A stretch of 64,000 bases of DNA from Pithys albifrons albifrons. Its lineage: Eukaryota; Chordata; Aves; Passeriformes; Thamnophilidae. Positions within the stretch are counted from its first letter, which is position 1. Every line of letters starts with the position of its first letter. The stretch lies in the NCBI RefSeq assembly GCF_047495875.1, contig NC_092471.1, forward strand, positions 13,909,001-13,973,000, read 5' to 3'. A program made the position numbers and the translations under genes. Below, one piece after another: positions 62,646-64,000 of the stretch. The notes under the pieces are model-generated. The model searched no databases. It saw only the letters and a program-made list of their open reading frames with translations, and had not been told where the DNA came from.

Positions 62646-64000
62646 GAGGGAAATGTAAAGGATATTATAAGCTGACCAGACCATTCAACTGCAGTTTTTA
62701 CAGAATGATCATGCCAATTCCAAGTTGCGTAAGGTGATGGCAACACACAGGAGCAGCAAAGGAGGAAGGAAAATGCTCAAGGTCAGCAGTGGCAGCACAG
62801 TGTGCTGACATGCTGAGATCCCACAGTACTACCTCTAGTAAGAGCACTTGACAGGTTTCACCCAGAACAGCCAGGAACATAAAAACTATTTCTGCTTAGA
62901 AAGAGGATTTCCCTTCAGAGGGGGAACTGCTCAGGGGAATCTGTTTTCTGCACTGACTTTTACATACACAGAAGGTGACTACAGGAATTAGGTCAGCCTG
63001 GATTGCTCCAAGGGGATAAGCCCCGTGGTGAAATGGAAATGCATGTGGATTGTTTGGCACCCTTCTCTTTCTCAGCACTTGCACATGCTATTAAAACACA
63101 CCGTACATGTTTCCAAATAAAGGCTGTCTCATTACTGGGGCCACAGCTGGGCACAGATCCACAGAGAAGACCTGGTGCCCTAAGCCCCTCATGATGCCAA
63201 ACACACAGTGTTCCATGCAGAACCACTTGCCTGAGCCAGAGCAGTGCAGGCTGTCCCGTAAGGACAGCCACCGGTTGAAGGACAGTTGTTGCTCTGAGAA
63301 GAGAGAAGAGAAGATGCAGAGACCAAGCCAAGCTCTCTGGCCAAGAGCAGTGCAGGAGGGAGAAACCAGTAGAGCTCAGCTCTCCACTTACCCAGGAGAG
63401 CCAAACTGACCTTTTTTCTGCCTGATGTAGCTGTTGCACTACTGGCAGCTTCAAGACTTTCTACCAACTCGACTAACAATAATGAAGGCAGCATGACAAT
63501 CAAGTCAGTAGGTATCTGTGGTGTGCTCTCTCTTGCATTACAACACCAAGGCCTCTGCTGCCTCTGCTCCTTCCAGATGCAACGAGGCAAAGCAAGGGCC
63601 CTGATTTTACAGTCCATGAGCAGAGCTCAAGAGAAAAACTTCTCCTGACAAGAAGTCAGAGCTATGTGGAGTACTGTCTCAATGTTTCTAAAGGGTTTCA
63701 AAAGACAATTCAGTGAGACACTGAGGAACTAAGTATGGGCTCTGTTTTTATGAACCTTCGTATTTATATACAAAGCTTTATACTCAAAATGTTTGCTTCC
63801 ATTAAATAGATTATTTCCATACTTTGCCATCCAAAGAGCCCTCTAATGCATGTCTGTTCCCTTCAGAACAGACCGGTATACAACAGCTTTTAGGTTACAT
63901 GGCAGAACAACACTATGTTTGCTAAGATTCAGGTAATTATAGAAAAGATGCATTCTGAGACCCTTTATGAAACAAAACACCTTATTTATGGAATCAAGTA
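62646..64000. other. Non-coding DNA with a G+C-richer patch (about 63.0-63.45 kb)
   Basis: The patch carries minus-strand frames of 153 codons (62993-63454) and 142 codons (63189-63617) in different phases and plus-strand frames of 63 and 100 codons. Coding in all of them is impossible, and none is recognisable. The last 350 bases are A/T-rich and empty. Confidence 0.5.

Noticed and set aside
62993..63617. Minus-strand genes of 153 and 142 codons
   Set aside because: They overlap in different phases with plus-strand frames also open; no recognisable family.
1..64000. CRISPR array, operon, insertion sequence or other prokaryotic system
   Set aside because: The sequence is vertebrate nuclear DNA, with no spaced direct-repeat array and no dense coding.
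1..64000. Endogenous viral gene fragments
   Set aside because: None of the longer frames shows a viral domain that I recognise; nothing supportable was found.

Overview
This 64 kb window is nuclear DNA from a vertebrate, almost certainly a bird and probably a passerine (perching bird). The best evidence is a retroposon at about 24985-25123. Its head is a tRNA-Ile-like sequence, with 16 consecutive bases matching the anticodon-loop-to-variable-loop part of tRNA-Ile as I remember it. Its tail is the 3' end of a CR1 LINE. CR1 is the dominant avian LINE, and a tRNA-Ile/CR1 chimera is the architecture I recall for passerine SINEs of the TguSINE1 type. A second CR1 3' end lies near 15.6 kb. Low interspersed-repeat density, general CpG depletion and mostly A/T-rich sequence also fit a bird.

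I find no supportable protein-coding gene, rRNA, functional tRNA or known microRNA. The longest open frames are 192 codons at 8841-9419 (+), 159 codons at 5280-5759 (+), 153 codons at 62993-63454 (-), 152 codons at 28667-29125 (+) and 151 codons at 55915-56370 (-). None resembles a family I recognise, and most sit in G+C-richer patches where chance frames run long. The window is best read as a gene desert, or as the inside of one or more very large introns.

Layout. 1-17.8 kb is unique-looking DNA with a TGC/TTA microsatellite (7.8 kb), an 11-bp triplicate (9.9 kb), a CR1 tail (15.6 kb) and a 22-bp perfect palindrome (16.1 kb). At 18.6-19.34 kb is a dense A/T-rich block with many TAAT/ATTA homeodomain-type cores, the best candidate for a conserved enhancer. 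The largest microsatellite, (CA)n of about 75 bp, is at 20.07 kb. At 23.0-25.2 kb are two MIR/L2-like relics and the SINE. At 25.2-31.6 kb are G+C-richer patches without genes. At 32-48 kb unique DNA alternates with several enhancer-like blocks and four of the six decayed copies of a palindromic, MITE-like repeat. At 56-64 kb are a local CpG cluster, an imperfect direct duplication, a MIR-like relic, one more MITE-like copy and two pieces of a second ancient repeat family.

The functional content, if any, is therefore regulatory. Several blocks look like developmental enhancers by composition and motif clustering alone. That is inference: only a cross-species alignment can show conservation. 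No biochemical pathway or multigene system is encoded here.
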